64,000 bases of DNA from Nectonema munidae (Eukaryota > Nematomorpha > Nectonematoida > Nectonematidae): NCBI GenBank assembly GCA_030549495.1, contig JAUIRK010000069.1, positions 496,001-560,000 on the forward strand. Reading direction: 5' to 3'. Of the stretch, positions 21,780 to 33,727 are shown one piece after another. The stretch's first letter is position 1. Every line of letters begins with the position of its first letter. The notes under the pieces were generated by a model, which was given only the letters and a program-made list of their open reading frames with translations, did no database searches and was not told the origin of the DNA. The translations under genes and the position numbers were made by a program.

Positions 21780-23229
21780 TTTTTTTTAGTTATCCCGGGA
21801 CCTCTCGCATGCAAAGCTACATTTTCTAGTATTTCGTATACAAATCTAAGTAAATGATTTAAGTTGATTATCACCCCACCGGCCATTTTTATATGAGTAA
21901 TATATAATAGATGTAAAGGGTCCTTTTTTAGGAACTTTTTAAAGGATGTTCTTAAAAAGCTTTCACTACTGGAATTTTTCCACAGTTTCGTATAAATAAA
22001 AAAGTGTGCAATTTCAGTGACTTTTTGATATGCGCACATAACATCTATTTCTATAGAAATTAGTATGTGTGCTAGATGATAACATTTTGTTAAATCGCTT
22101 TCAAATGTCTTTAGGAAAGATTCAAAGTTAAAGACGCAGTTTTATCACCACTTCATTGGATATTAAGAGTTAAAATCATTAAATTGGAAATAATCCTTTG
22201 TTCATATAGCAAACACATTTTTCAATATCTCTTACTTAAATGATCGATTTGTAGGTAGGTAATATTGATCGATTAAAGAAAAATGAGTAAACAGGATTTC
22301 TCTACCGATATTTTAAAACTTGGAAATATTTATGATGAATAAATTTATGCAATAATTTTAGGCAATTAGTTTATCTAGATAATTCCTTGAAACTTTAAAA
22401 GTTTAATATAACCCTTCTGTCCTAACTTTGATATGCTTCCTTTTAGCGCATACTAATTTAAAATGAAGTGTTTCAATAGTGCATTCAATGATTTATTTTT
22501 CTCCAAATCCATCGCATTTTAAAATAATTCAAAAATTACAATTTCGCGTTATTTTTTACTGCAAAATCAATGGAAAAAATGTTAACTTAGAAAGTTTTGC
22601 ATTTAGCTGGAAAAAAATGCAATTTGAAGGAAGTAGTAGTAAAAAAAGCCATAAATAAATAGGGAAAGTTGGAATTTAAAACTTTTTTCTCTGATTCGAA
22701 ATGGCTAGTGCTAAAAAGCTGTGTATACGGTAGAAAAAAGATTGTGTTGAAATAATTTTTCTCTGAAATGATTTCTTCCACCGACGAAAGACATGAAAAG
22801 TCGTGAAATTCTAACCCTGAAACAGGTAAAATTTGTCAAATACCCCATATTTTTACTCAGTCGTATTTTGCATTGGTGGTAGTGTTATTTGTTAGGTTAC
22901 ATATTTCCAAATTTAACATGTGAAAATTTGGAATGGATCTATATAGATGCCTTCCTTCCACTGCCGCAAGCCAACTTAAATAGAAGGAAAATGCAAAAAT
23001 TTAGTCATTATTTACGAAAATTCCCTAAAAATATGAAACAATTAGATACAGGATAGCGATAGCAAAAAAATAAAGCTATTACCTTGAATTCATTAAACAC
23101 AAAAAAACAGAATTATAAAATGAAGTCGTCTTCCACTAACGCAAGTAACTTACTTTATTCCCTCAATCTTTCCATTAGTAACACTATGTCAGAATCTTTT
23201 ATAAGAGTGAATGCAAGATTGATGGAATC
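21780..23229. other. Intergenic, no recognised feature
   Basis: AT-rich; frames at 21707-22039 and 22587-22781 look like chance. Confidence 0.4.
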
Positions 23230-24000
23230 AAACACAAATGACGTCCCCCAAAATTTTTAAGTTTTTGAGGAAATTAAAAGTGGTTCATGTCCAGAGGACC
23301 ATTCTTTTCGCAACCTTGGCAACATATCTCATTCACGCTGGCTGACAACCGCCAATAGAATTCTTCACCTCTACCTACATGGCAACACAGAATCCACGCA
23401 ATTCATTGAAAGAAATTGTTCAATATATCATCTTTGTTTATGTTCCCGTATGGTTCACTATAAAAAAGAATGCAACTGTTAAAGATGGATCTAAAAATCT
23501 GTTCAAAACAGTTGAACGTACCAGGCAATTGTCAGAATTCCAAAAGATCATTTTTCCAGTTGTTCAAAGAAATGGATTTTTTGGACATCCGACAAAATAT
23601 CCTTCAGACTTGAGTGAAGAAAAATGTTAAAAGTACGTACCACAGCCCAGGATCATAGATGTCTGAACCTTTAAAATTTCTATTCTAAATTTTCTGGCAC
23701 AAAATTATTATTAAATGATTGACTGGCAGAGAACAGAACACGCAGAACCTCCTAGCACTGCAAACATCAATGAAGATGAAATAAAAACTTAATAGAAACA
23801 TGAGACCCATTTGAATCAGAATTAACAAGCATTCCATGTCACACACAAGCAGTTGAACGCTGAATAAAATTCGTCACCAAAGCCTCTTCTAAAGTATGGC
23901 GCCAAGCTAGCAGAGATGCTTACATACAATGAACACTACATTCTCGGAAGCAAATGACTTCTTTCAAAACAAAAAACAGTTCAACTAATATAATAGGCTC
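23230..24000 (+). pseudogene. Decayed copy of an uncharacterised repeated protein family (PCHTQAVER type)
   Basis: Blocks on the plus strand: DHSFRNLGNISHSRWLTTAN, then VPVWFTIKKNATVKDGSKNL and FPVVQRNGFFGHP, then IDWQRTEHAEPPSTA and finally IPCHTQAVER with VTKASSKVW and RDAYIQ. I recognise this order (SHARWLT...VWF-IK...RN-FF-HP...PCHTQAVER) from an uncharacterised family repeated in many invertebrate genomes; its class and function are unknown to me. The copy is broken into several frames. Confidence 0.5.
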
Positions 24001-24304
24001 CAGTTGGGTGGTTGGGCAGGGCCTAGGATGGAACTCCTCACAAACGCCTCCACGCGGCGAGTTCTGTAAACTTATTTTATAGTCAAATGTTGGGTGTAAA
24101 ATATGCTAAGGTCTGTGCATTTGAACTTCTGATTGATAAATCTCAACATTACAGCGTGAATATGTCAAAATGAGTACAAAAAGTTAGAGACACAGGCGTG
24201 TTAGAGAAAAAATAATTTTCATTTCAAAAATAAAAAGTTTATCAATATGTGAATGACTTGCGGTGGTGGAAGACGACTTATCAATTTTCGAAAATAATCA
24301 TTAA

Positions 24305-24411
24305 CCCGTTAAAGGCCAGAATAATCAGACGATATCGCAGAAGATTTGCATTAAAAAGCATAACGCAGACGATTCACATTTTTGTAAAGTCGACATATGT
24401 CGATAACCGGT
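24305..24411 (-). mobile_element. TTAA miniature element, type B
   Basis: Left flank TTAA (24301-24304). It ends CCCGTTAAAGGCCAG on one side; on the other, next to a degraded terminus, lies the perfect 14-bp palindrome TCGACATATGTCGA (24390-24403). GTCTGC-type motifs lie between. Closest to the left part of the 51545 element. Confidence 0.6.
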
Positions 24412-24479
24412 AGTGCATCTTCCTTTTATTTAATTTGGCTTGGGGATCCATTCCAAATTTTCACAAATTTCTTAGGATT

Positions 24480-24660
24480 GATGAGAAGTAGGCCTGATGC
24501 TGGCCAAAATGATGATGATGTGATTGATGATAATGAGGTTGATGATGGTGATGATAATGTTTAGATTGGGATGCTAATGATGAGAATGATGAGTGAACGT
24601 GATAATGATGTTAATGCTTGTGATGATGATGATGATGATTATGTTCATTATTATGACATA
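24480..24660 (+). repeat. Degenerate (GAT)n / (GATGAT) simple repeat
   Basis: Imperfect GAT/AAT triplet run. Confidence 0.8.
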
Positions 24661-25363
24661 CCCTAAAGTACAACGTCATTTATCTTTTATAAGTAGGATC
24701 ACAATTGCATTGGGGGTGTTATTATATCAGTGGATAAGTAGAATCATTTCAACACTCTGTGCCACGTGATATTCTTCTACTAAAACAACAAACGGATACA
24801 AAAGAGTTGAGACATCTTCACAATTCCTTAATCTCTTCCTCTCTTCTTCTTCCTTTTTCCCCAACTATTTATTTTTAAAACATTTTTTACCTTTATCAAA
24901 ACAAACTTTGACAAATACTTTCTTTTTTCACGAAATCTAGTTTTTACAGTAACGTGATTTTTTTAAATTCCTCCCTTTTTTATTTGCGACACGAATTATT
25001 TCAATTTGAATTTACTTCATCAGAATAATATCATTTATCAGACATATGAGGCTCACTTCCTTTAACTTTTTTGATCAACTGTGAGTATTTGAAATCATTT
25101 ATAACTTGCGAATATCATAAAGTAGTGGGATGTATGCACGGCTGGATCCTTAGAAGGGGCCAAAAAAGTTTTGGGACCAATAAGACCTCTTCTTATTTCA
25201 CACATTATTCTTTGTTGTCGCAAGAAGGCCTTGTTATTGAATTATTGGGCCAGGATCCGATCAGTTATTGAAGAATATTCTTCTCTTGGATGCAATACCG
25301 AAAATTAAAACATCTCTTTGGGGGCACTAAACAACGTTACATATATATTGTGTCCTTTAAAAT
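24661..25363. other. Intergenic, no recognised feature
   Basis: AT-rich; no supported feature. Confidence 0.4.
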
Positions 25364-26095
25364 CAGGGTTTGCCAACCTTTTCCCACTGTGGACATCCTA
25401 AAAATTGTTTAATGGGCGTTTTTTACTGAATTTCAAAGCTAAGCTCGCGCCTAATCATCACTGGCATCTTGTAAAAATTTATCATCCCCCAAACCTCACA
25501 TAAGTCTACCTCCACATTGTCTGCTTCGCATAATTCCGCTTCTACGAACATATTCCGAACTTCTCTATCAACAAATACAGGAATATCAAGTTAGAACTGA
25601 CATCCAACATTGAAGTTGTCATGCATAGACAACAAATGATTGCCTGCATATTATCATTATATCCTCCTTATTCAGTTCTTGCATTTGAAACTTCGCAAAT
25701 TTAGACCACATATTCTGGAAGCAGGTCAATTCGGTCTCAAGGCAATTCGGGCTCTGGACAATTCGTCCTATCATTATACTCATATAATATTGTCTCTTAA
25801 AGCCGAATTATCACTGAACCCATATTTTAGCAATATTCATTTTCCAAGATTTTAGTTTATTGATGAAAATTCTGATCAAATTTGTTGCTTTGACGATATC
25901 GATATGATTGGATTTTAGGGATAAGTTGAGTACATTAACAAGCGCGAAAATTTCTTCCAAATAATTGATCAAAGTCTTTTCAGGAGACAATTTTTCAAAG
26001 AAACTCAACAATTTGATCAAACAAAGTAACAAATCTCATAAAAATCTTAGCGAGAAAACGCCATCGTACTTCACACTGATATGGCAAACTTTTCA
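25364..26095 (-). mobile_element. hAT transposase fossil, ZBED-like, with one terminus
   Basis: On the minus strand the order CEVRW (HTEVRW motif), FFEKLSPEK, INYLEEIFALVNVLNLSLKS and FINKLKSWK matches the middle of ZBED/SCAND3-type hAT transposases. The plus-strand CAGGGTTTGCCAACCTTTT at 25364 is a plausible element end. The rest is missing. Confidence 0.5.
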
Positions 26096-26807
26096 AAAGT
26101 TGAGAGGGGGGGGGGGCTTGTGCCCCAAAATTTAATAGGCTGTGGTCTCACGCATGCGGTGATTTTCATAAAAAATTTGTAAATAAATCTGCATGAAAAT
26201 AATATGGTATTTTAACAGTCGAAATACGTATATCAATCAATCCTTTATAATCAAGAAAAAAGATGTGAACACAAGATGTAAATCACATACTTTTTCAGTT
26301 TCTTACTTACATGTGTAAAGTATAGATTGTTATCAGAATACGCCAATGGTGCTCCACAAGTGAATCCAAAAAGTTTTGCTTGAAATAATATGAAATTTTT
26401 TTTTACTTTCACAAAATCGGTCCTACAAGAAAAATAAAGATTAGAAGTTTGTAAAAAAACTCATAAAAATAGGGTTATGGGGAGAAAAGTTTTGATAATA
26501 TAGGAAAAGAAAAAACTGTAATTTTTATATTAGCTACATATTATGTTATCTAAAAAATATTTAAAAAATATCATACTACTATCATATTATCCAAAAAAAT
26601 TAAGCAAAAACGTGTTTTTTCTATTTTAAAAAACATACTTTGAATTTTGAATCCACACGTGGACCAATGGCGACTAACTTTTAAATCATTCCAATAAAAT
26701 GTCATGTGCAATTATATCTTCTTTCTTTTTTTAAAAATGGCATTCCAAAACTTTATTTTAAGGTTCTGGCACTTGTATTTATTAAAAACATGCAATATAT
26801 ATAGTGT
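26096..26807. other. Intergenic, no recognised gene
   Basis: Contains an 11-base G run near 26105-26117; otherwise plain AT-rich sequence. Confidence 0.4.
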
Positions 26808-26935
26808 TACGGGGGCGTGAGTACGTTTGGTCAGATACTGGGTTCAATCCCGCACCAAGCCTTCTTTTCTCATAGTTCGACTCGAAGAAAACACACCGCG
26901 ATACCTTTACCTACTGCGTTCTAATAAAGTGTCAG
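26808..26935 (+). mobile_element. tRNA-derived SINE, family 1, copy 2
   Basis: tRNA-like head GGGGGCGTGAGTACG, B box GGGTTCAATCCC, then CATAGTTCGACTCG, AAAACACACCGCG, TACCTTTACCT and CTAATAAAGTG. These match the copies at 1376 (minus) and 56252. Confidence 0.65.
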
Positions 26936-29382
26936 GTGTGTTGTTGTCCCCTTTTCTTGTATCCTATGTGAGTATGTATATATTATGTATGACGCAAAAT
27001 CTGTGTGAAATTAACAGGTTGATAATCGATCGGTTATGGGCAGAGAATTATTCGGAAAACGAAAACAAGGCTGCCAAGCACCATCTCGAAGATGGTATAG
27101 AGAGGCACAAACTTGGAGTAGGTGGTAGGCAATCATCAGGTTGTGCAAAGTTCATCTCATCGTGTGCATCATCATCATCTTCATCGATATTGTAATAATG
27201 AATTTCGAAATGCATATATTCTTTTTGCCTAGCGCTAAATCTCATCCTGTGATTATTGTTATTATCATTATTCATAAAATCTTCATTATTCATTGTTTAT
27301 CACATTGACTCCTCTTCCACATTCATTTGCGTGTATTGATTTTACAAGCTCGCTTACATAAACATTCTCCTGACCAAAACGACTACACCTTTTCCCTACA
27401 TCTTCAGCACCACAATCACGACTTCCTTCATTTATTTCCTACATACAACCAAGGATATTTAAGAAAAGTACACACATTTTTGATTTTATATCGTACACTT
27501 TTTGTGGGCAAAGTTTTGGGGCATTTAGTAGTGAAATCAGAACCCTGTTGTTTAAAGTGTCTGCAAAAACGGGTTAGCCAGTCAATTCACTAATTAATAA
27601 CTAGTTAGTAAAAATTACTAGTAAAAAATTGCATACTTACTATTCAATTCATTAATTTTTTTAAACAAGACAAGACTTTTGTAGTGAATCTTCTCTGTGA
27701 ATAAATAAAATTAAAAATGCAAGCACAGAAGCCCACAGACCTTGAAAAAATTCCAAACACCATAAACTAGATCTAGCCACGCACAAAGGTCATATAAGGA
27801 CCCTAATAAACAAGCATCGAATCCAAACATATTGCAAAAGAAACAAACACCATGCAAAAAACCAAGGACTTTATTAACTATTTTGTGCACTAAGGCTGGC
27901 ATAAAGGCGCATCTAGAAGAAAATAAGAAATTTTAAAACATATTTTTCAAAAAGGATTTTTTTCTGAATATTCAATATACGAAAGCATTGATATGATGAA
28001 TGCGTAAATAAAAAAAAGCGATCACACAATAAATGTATCACCTCATATTTCTGGAGGGTAACGCTCTATTGCTTCCGAAAATCAAATTAAACTTGAATGA
28101 AATAATAAAAGAATATTCGTTCTTGCTAGAGAGTTGTGAGGCCATGCTTATTGAGATAATATAAATTAGTACAAGAAGGATTTAGCTAATTAGAAATTTT
28201 TAATTAGTCAGATCTCGCTAATTTTTGACGAATGCTATCGAAAAAGCATGATAAAATGAAGGATTCAAGGGGATTTAACTGAAAAGTCCACTCTTTTTTG
28301 CAACCTGTTAAGCTTGTGCGCGGACAGTGCAACATTACCTGTTCCGCCTTTTATATAGACTTTTCCACCCTTGGAACATATGGACTCTCAAAAACAAAAG
28401 CGCATACACACTAAACTCATGTAGATTTTTGGGATTGAAAAATATTTTAATTTATATTATAAAAAAAATTAAAATAAAAAGGGAAAACTGATACAACACG
28501 CTTAAGATTTCATTTGATGTTTAACATTTCTTTCGCTACTTCAAGTATAAAAGAAGCCTTTTAAAGAAAATACATACTTTCTTTGTTTGATGCTAAAAAT
28601 TAATGTTAAAAAGTTGAGAGAAGTTTTAAAACTCAAATGCCTCATCAACCAAAATCTTTACTTTTTCGCTAAGAAGTCATATTTTTCCGTTCTCATTGAG
28701 TGGCATTCATGTTTATCAAAGGAAATCAGTAGTTACCGAAATGTGCGATATTTTGAAGAATTATTTTGCATAATTTATATCATAGTTGTATTTTGGAAAA
28801 TAATTTACAAAAGAATAGCTATAAATTTTAAATATGCAAAAAAGTTCAAATATTCTTCCCACTATTCCGAAGTCACTAAAATATTCTTAATCTTTCCGAC
28901 ACACTGTATGATTGGAAATGGATTTAGTGCTCCAAATAGATAATAATAATAATAATGATATCCATTATATCTGGTATGATATCAGAATTGATTTCAGTAA
29001 TATCCAGCCCAACATTTAAATTTGTAAGATAAGCAGCAAACATAAAGGTCACATGAAAGTACATGCATTCTTTATTCTGAAACAAAATATATTTTATCCT
29101 TAGGGTGCCATGTCTTGAAAAATGTCTTCTAAGAGACGTTGGTTGAGTACAAAAGGTTTTAGAAACACTTATCTGAGAGAATGATCGCATGAATTTTGAA
29201 AAGGTAATTTAAAAAAAAATTTAAAAAATATAGACAGATGTATGCATTTCCATGTTTTGAATGCTTGAAAGATTTTTAAATACGTCACAGTCCCAGAATT
29301 AAAATGGTGAATGTTTTAACTCTTTGAAACCATAATTTTTAAAGACTTTCGGTCTGCTTTCTTTTTTAAATGGAATTTTATA
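26936..29382. other. Intergenic, no recognised gene
   Basis: Short frames only. 27048-27293 (minus) has an Asp-rich run that comes from a (CAT)n tract. (ATA)n run at 28941-28956. Confidence 0.35.
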
Positions 29383-29386
29383 TTAA

Positions 29387-29515
29387 CTCATTTAAGACCA
29401 AGCAAAGCAGACGATATCTAAAAAAACGCAGACGATTTATATTCAAAGTCATGAAAAAAGCAGACGAAGATGAAATTACTTATGTTCCAAAATAGGAACA
29501 TTGGTCGTAAATGGG
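29387..29515 (-). mobile_element. TTAA miniature element, type A
   Basis: 129 bp, flanked by TTAA on both sides (29383-29386, 29516-29519). Inverse of the copies at 18667 and 31678, with the same palindrome and three GTCTGC motifs. Confidence 0.85.
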
Positions 29516-29519
29516 TTAA

Positions 29520-30674
29520 AGCAAACGACGCTGTCACTCCGGTTCTCAAAGGATAAATGTGGATAAGTGTTGATATAAGAGCGTACGTATACTTACACAA
29601 CAAAGCATCAGTACGGAATTTTTCATGGTGGCTTGCATTTGACTGAGTGCTGGAAGAAATGGAAGTATTCAGCTTCTGCACTCCATTTTATATGGTTTCG
29701 CGCGCGTGCGCTCGTATCTCTCTTCTGGAGGACATTTTAATTTATATGTTGTACGGGATAACTTTTGCTCACTTCTTGAAATATTTTATTCCACACGTCG
29801 ACTTATTATCCTTTGAAAGAAGAATTTGTTTTCTAGACCAAGGAAGTCGAAGCTGACACACAAACACTCATCATTTGTAAAGGTGAGAAAAGTGTGCAAT
29901 TTTTAATTTTTTTGTTATAAATTACGATGAATTAATTGATTTCCACCAAAACATTCTTGTAAAAAATGAGGAGAAATTCTTTTGAGCGAGAGAAATCTTT
30001 TCTAAGGAGGATTAGAGAGCGTCTGAAATGATTAATCCTTGTGCAGAATTCGCTGTTTGTTTTGCGCGCTGATGTGTCTCATTTCCCAATTCACAGGTTG
30101 AAATGCTACAATAAAAATGCCATTATACTGTGAACAATCTTTTTTGTCCTCATCACCGCCAAGATGACTTCCATTCTTTTCAGAAGGGATATGGTAATCG
30201 CTCTTTCTATTCTAAATTTAAGATGGCGCTTTGCAAAGAAAAATGAGTGTGAAATCAATTTGCATAAATTTTGTATTAATTTTATTTCGTTTTTCGCATA
30301 TCGAATGCACTAAATTCAACAAATGAATAATCCTCAACAACAATGCAAAAGATAAGATAATAGCGATGTCAAGATGTCTCCATTTTAGGGGTCTTATGTC
30401 TTCAAAAAAAGCTACATCTTACACCCCCAAAGTAGATAGGATAACTTACAGTCGTGTATCCAGGGTAAAGATTTCGTATCTAACCGCAAATCCTGATCTT
30501 TCCTTTTGGAGTTATTGCGCCTTTCTCACTTTGTGTGTCGTAAAGTACTTTGAGAATTTTTAACTTCTCTACGAGAGATTGGAATCCGTGTCTAGTTACT
30601 TTTAGGCGTGAGCATGAGCCAAATGGCCGTCAACGGTTTGTTTGGGTAACCATTTTGTAGTTATTGATTGAATG
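29520..30674. other. Intergenic, no recognised feature
   Basis: AT-rich; nothing supported on either strand. Confidence 0.4.
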
Positions 30675-31194
30675 TAGCTCTTCTCAACCTTTTTACCCTC
30701 GTGGAACCCTTGAAATCGCTCAACCAACCCTACACAAAAAATATGATTTTCACATATATTTTTTCACAGTGTTTAAAGTTGAAGGAAAAGAGATTCAACA
30801 TCAGATTCAGGACAAAAAATGATTCTTAACCGATTTAATACCAATGTTCCCAAAGGGAATGCAGACAAAAAAAGTAAATGGGTTATAATTAAACAAACGA
30901 AAAAAAGAGAGAAATTTTTTTTAAAAAATTATAAAAATTAATTTTTATATTATATAGAATTATTCTAAAAATATATGATAATTTAAACGTAAACTACGAT
31001 AACTTCTGTATAAAATTTAGTAGTGCTAGATACAATTCTTACTCCCCGCTTATATCTGATCAAAAAGTTCATTCTAAAAAAACATTTCGTTAACGTCGAA
31101 AGATAATTTAATTTACCTTACTCTTTGTAGCAGAACCCTTAGGAAGTTTTTACGGAACTCAAGGATTCCGCCCAACACCGTCTGAGAAAAGCTG
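30675..31194. mobile_element. Non-autonomous hAT-like element with a nested miniature element
   Basis: Left end TAGCTCTTCTCAACC and inverted right end CAGCTTTTCTCAGAC. Matching subterminal blocks are GTGGAACCCTTG at the left and GGAACTCAAGGATTCC at the right. No clear target duplication. The 53-bp TTAA element at 30830 lies inside it. Confidence 0.45.
30830..30882 (+). mobile_element. Tiny TTAA-type element with a fourth palindrome
   Basis: 53 bp. TTAA on the left (30826-30829), CCGATTTAATACCAATG, then the perfect palindrome TTCCCAAAGGGAA (30847-30859), a GCAGAC motif and AAATGGG, with TTAT on the right. The interior is reduced compared with the 130-bp copies. Confidence 0.5.
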
Positions 31195-31677
31195 AAATGC
31201 GGTTTTTCATCAATCTTAAGTGAAGTACATTTCTCAGCATATATGCTGGTGGTTATGTTATATGATATAAACATTCATCTGTTGCTTTGAAATGAACTTT
31301 TTTGTAGTTTTTTATATATTGTTTTCAATAAGTCCATACTCAAAACAAATTCCCATACAAAAAATAAAAAATGAAGAATATATTGATAAAAATTTTTTTA
31401 AATAAAATGATAAATTAAGTTGAAAATGTACACACGTTATTTGCTATATGCCTTGTAATAAAGCATATACCATACTGAAATGTTTTGTGATAAAATCTTT
31501 AATTTTATTGTATGTATAACTTTTTCAAAATATTTAATTCTTAAACACTCTGTCTCTACTAACAATTCAAATAAAGAAGGAATACAAAAGAAAAAAGTTC
31601 TGTTGCGAAAGCAAAATTGATTCAACTCTTTTCTCATTGTAGCTCTATCGGTTCCAAGGAAAGCCAATTTCAATTAA

Positions 31678-31807
31678 CCCATTTACGACCAATGTTCCTA
31701 TTTTGGAACATAATTAATTTCATCTTCGTTTGCTTTTTTCAATGACTTTGAATATAAATCGTCTGCGTTTTTTTAGATATCGTCTGCTTTGCTTGGTCTT
31801 AAATGGG
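31678..31807 (+). mobile_element. TTAA miniature element, type A (best copy)
   Basis: 130 bp with perfect TTAA on both sides (31674-31677, 31808-31811). Inverted ends CCCATTTACGACCAA and, inverted, CCCATTTAAGACCAA. Palindrome TGTTCC/GGAACA lies inside the left end; GTCTGC-type motifs toward the right end. Confidence 0.9.
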
Positions 31808-31811
31808 TTAA

Positions 31812-32753
31812 CTGGGCAGATATAAAGATATCCACACGAAGGAAGAAACCAGGAAACTAGACCTCTATGGCTCTATATACACCAAGCTTCAGTTGTTAGG
31901 CGATATGCCAATAGCCTGGGGAGTTAACCAGAGCAGTCATAGAGTGTTAACAAAAAATCGCTAATTCAAAGTATAATCCGCAAAAACAAATAATTTCAAT
32001 ACAATAATTTATCATGGCAAGTTTATACATGATCTTTTTTTTAATAATAAATTTGTAGTATTTTTTCAAATTAATCAAGTCAAACTTTTGCGTAGAAGCA
32101 GACGACAGCTAAAATCCATTTTTCTTTTCAAACACTTTGAGAGATTAATTAGTGCTAACTAAGTTATCAGTCATTTCGTCTCCTACATCTGCTTTAATAA
32201 GGTGCACAAACCTTATCAATTGTTGTTGTTGCATCATCCTATTCTGTCATCATCATCATTAGCGTTAGTTCATTTTCTTTCTTTTCATCATCATCATCAT
32301 GATATCATCATCTTCACATTATTTAACAACAAAAAGCAAAAAATTTTCTTTCATACGTATTTTTGTTAATCCAATATTTTTTGATCAACATTCAACTCTG
32401 AGGTTGGGGTAAGACATATTTTCTCTCTTTTTAGTACATCCTTATCAGAATCATCATATTTTGGTGCTTCAATGAGCCACCCCTTTTCACCCAAATCGTT
32501 TATCATTTTTTGCTTCCTAACATTTTTTTTACTTATGGTGGTATGGGATAGCATTAGCATGAAACTGATGCTCTTTGTGAAGCAATTTCGCTTTTCATTG
32601 GCTTACAAATTTACACCATTATTACTCTTTTGAAGACGGAAATTTTGAAGGAATTTTTCGTCTGATTTATTTTTCAATGGAATTTTATATATTGAAACAG
32701 ACGGTTTTTATTTTCTCATTTTTAACCCTTCCCAAAAGTCGACTGCTTAATAA
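31812..32753. other. Intergenic
   Basis: (CAT)n runs near 32250-32310. A minus-strand frame at 32366-32560 (64 codons, with GEKGWLIEAPKYDDSDKD) has somewhat protein-like composition, but no family or splice partner was found. Confidence 0.3.
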
Positions 32754-32882
32754 CCTTTTCGTGACCAGTGTGTGTATCATATATGATACATAAACAATTT
32801 TACCTTCGTCTGCTTTTTCAAATAGTTTTGTATTCTTCTGCTTTTTAATAAATATCGTCTGATTTTTGTGGTCACGAAAGGG
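32754..32882 (+). mobile_element. TTAA miniature element, type D
   Basis: 129 bp. Ends CCTTTTCGTGACCA and, inverted, CCCTTTCGTGACCA; TTAA on the right (32883-32886). An 18-bp perfect palindrome TGTATCATATATGATACA (32773-32790) sits just inside the left end, followed by CGTCTGC, CTTCTGC and CGTCTGA motifs. Confidence 0.75.
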
Positions 32883-32886
32883 TTAA

Positions 32887-33651
32887 GTTACACAAAAATT
32901 CATTGAGAAAGAAAGCTAACGATAGAAAACCTATTCCAGAAAGGGTTGAAAGGTAGGGTGGAAAAACTTTGATTTAAAATTAGAACAAGGATCTCAATTG
33001 AACGTTCAGAGGCGTAACCAGTTTCCATCCTAAGGGGAGCATGAAAAATTCAGGGGGGCAAAAATGTATTATTTATTTTGATTGATTTGCCGTCTGAAAA
33101 TATGAAATTACAGTCAGATTAAAAAAAGTATAAAAAATAGCACAAAATTTATTTAAAAATTATAAAACAAGTGCTTATATAGATAACTTAATGAAATAAA
33201 AACAAAGTTTAGGTAATGTTGCACTATCCGTGCCTCAATAAAAAGCCAATTGCATAGGAAAGACATTTATCGATGCACGGATATTGCAAACAAATAAGTA
33301 TATTTTTTTTCAGAATTCTAGGCCTCAAAAGATAAAATACAAGAGCTTCAAAAACTTTGACTATCGTCTTTTTTACAAAATATACTTCTCAAATTAATTA
33401 TTTTTGTAAGGAATAAAAGATTTCGTTTATGACTTTTTAAGATCATATTTATCCCGGTTCAATGATTCAAAACGGACAGCCCCAGGTTCGCTGATTTTAT
33501 CAAGAAGTAGCAGTTAGTGCTCCTCTTTTAAAATTGGTGAGTTGAAGGGCGCACTGATTTTCATGAAAGAAATTTTGTCAAAATATTTTCCAGATTGGAT
33601 AAAGAAGCTTAAAATTTTAAAATTATTTGTTAAAATTTATTTATTTCAATA
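32887..33651. other. Intergenic
   Basis: A transposon-like terminus CAGAGGCGTAACCAG starts near 33008; no partner end found. Otherwise plain. Confidence 0.35.
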
Positions 33652-33727
33652 ATATTAACTAATTAAACTAACTAAGATACCTATATTAACTAATTAAACT
33701 AACTAAGACACCTATATTAACTAATCA
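33652..33727 (+). repeat. 31-bp tandem repeat, 2.4 copies
   Basis: Units begin at 33652, 33683 and 33714 with ATATTAACTAATTAAACTAA; nearly identical. Confidence 0.85.

Noticed and set aside
27048-27293. Asp-rich minus-strand frame as a gene
   Set aside because: The acidic run comes from a (CAT)n tract; no start context or homologous motif.
28587-28943. 118-codon plus-strand frame
   Set aside because: Lys/Ile/Phe/Tyr composition of random AT-rich DNA.
32366-32560. 64-codon minus-strand frame as an exon
   Set aside because: Composition is somewhat protein-like, but no splice sites, family or neighbour supports it.
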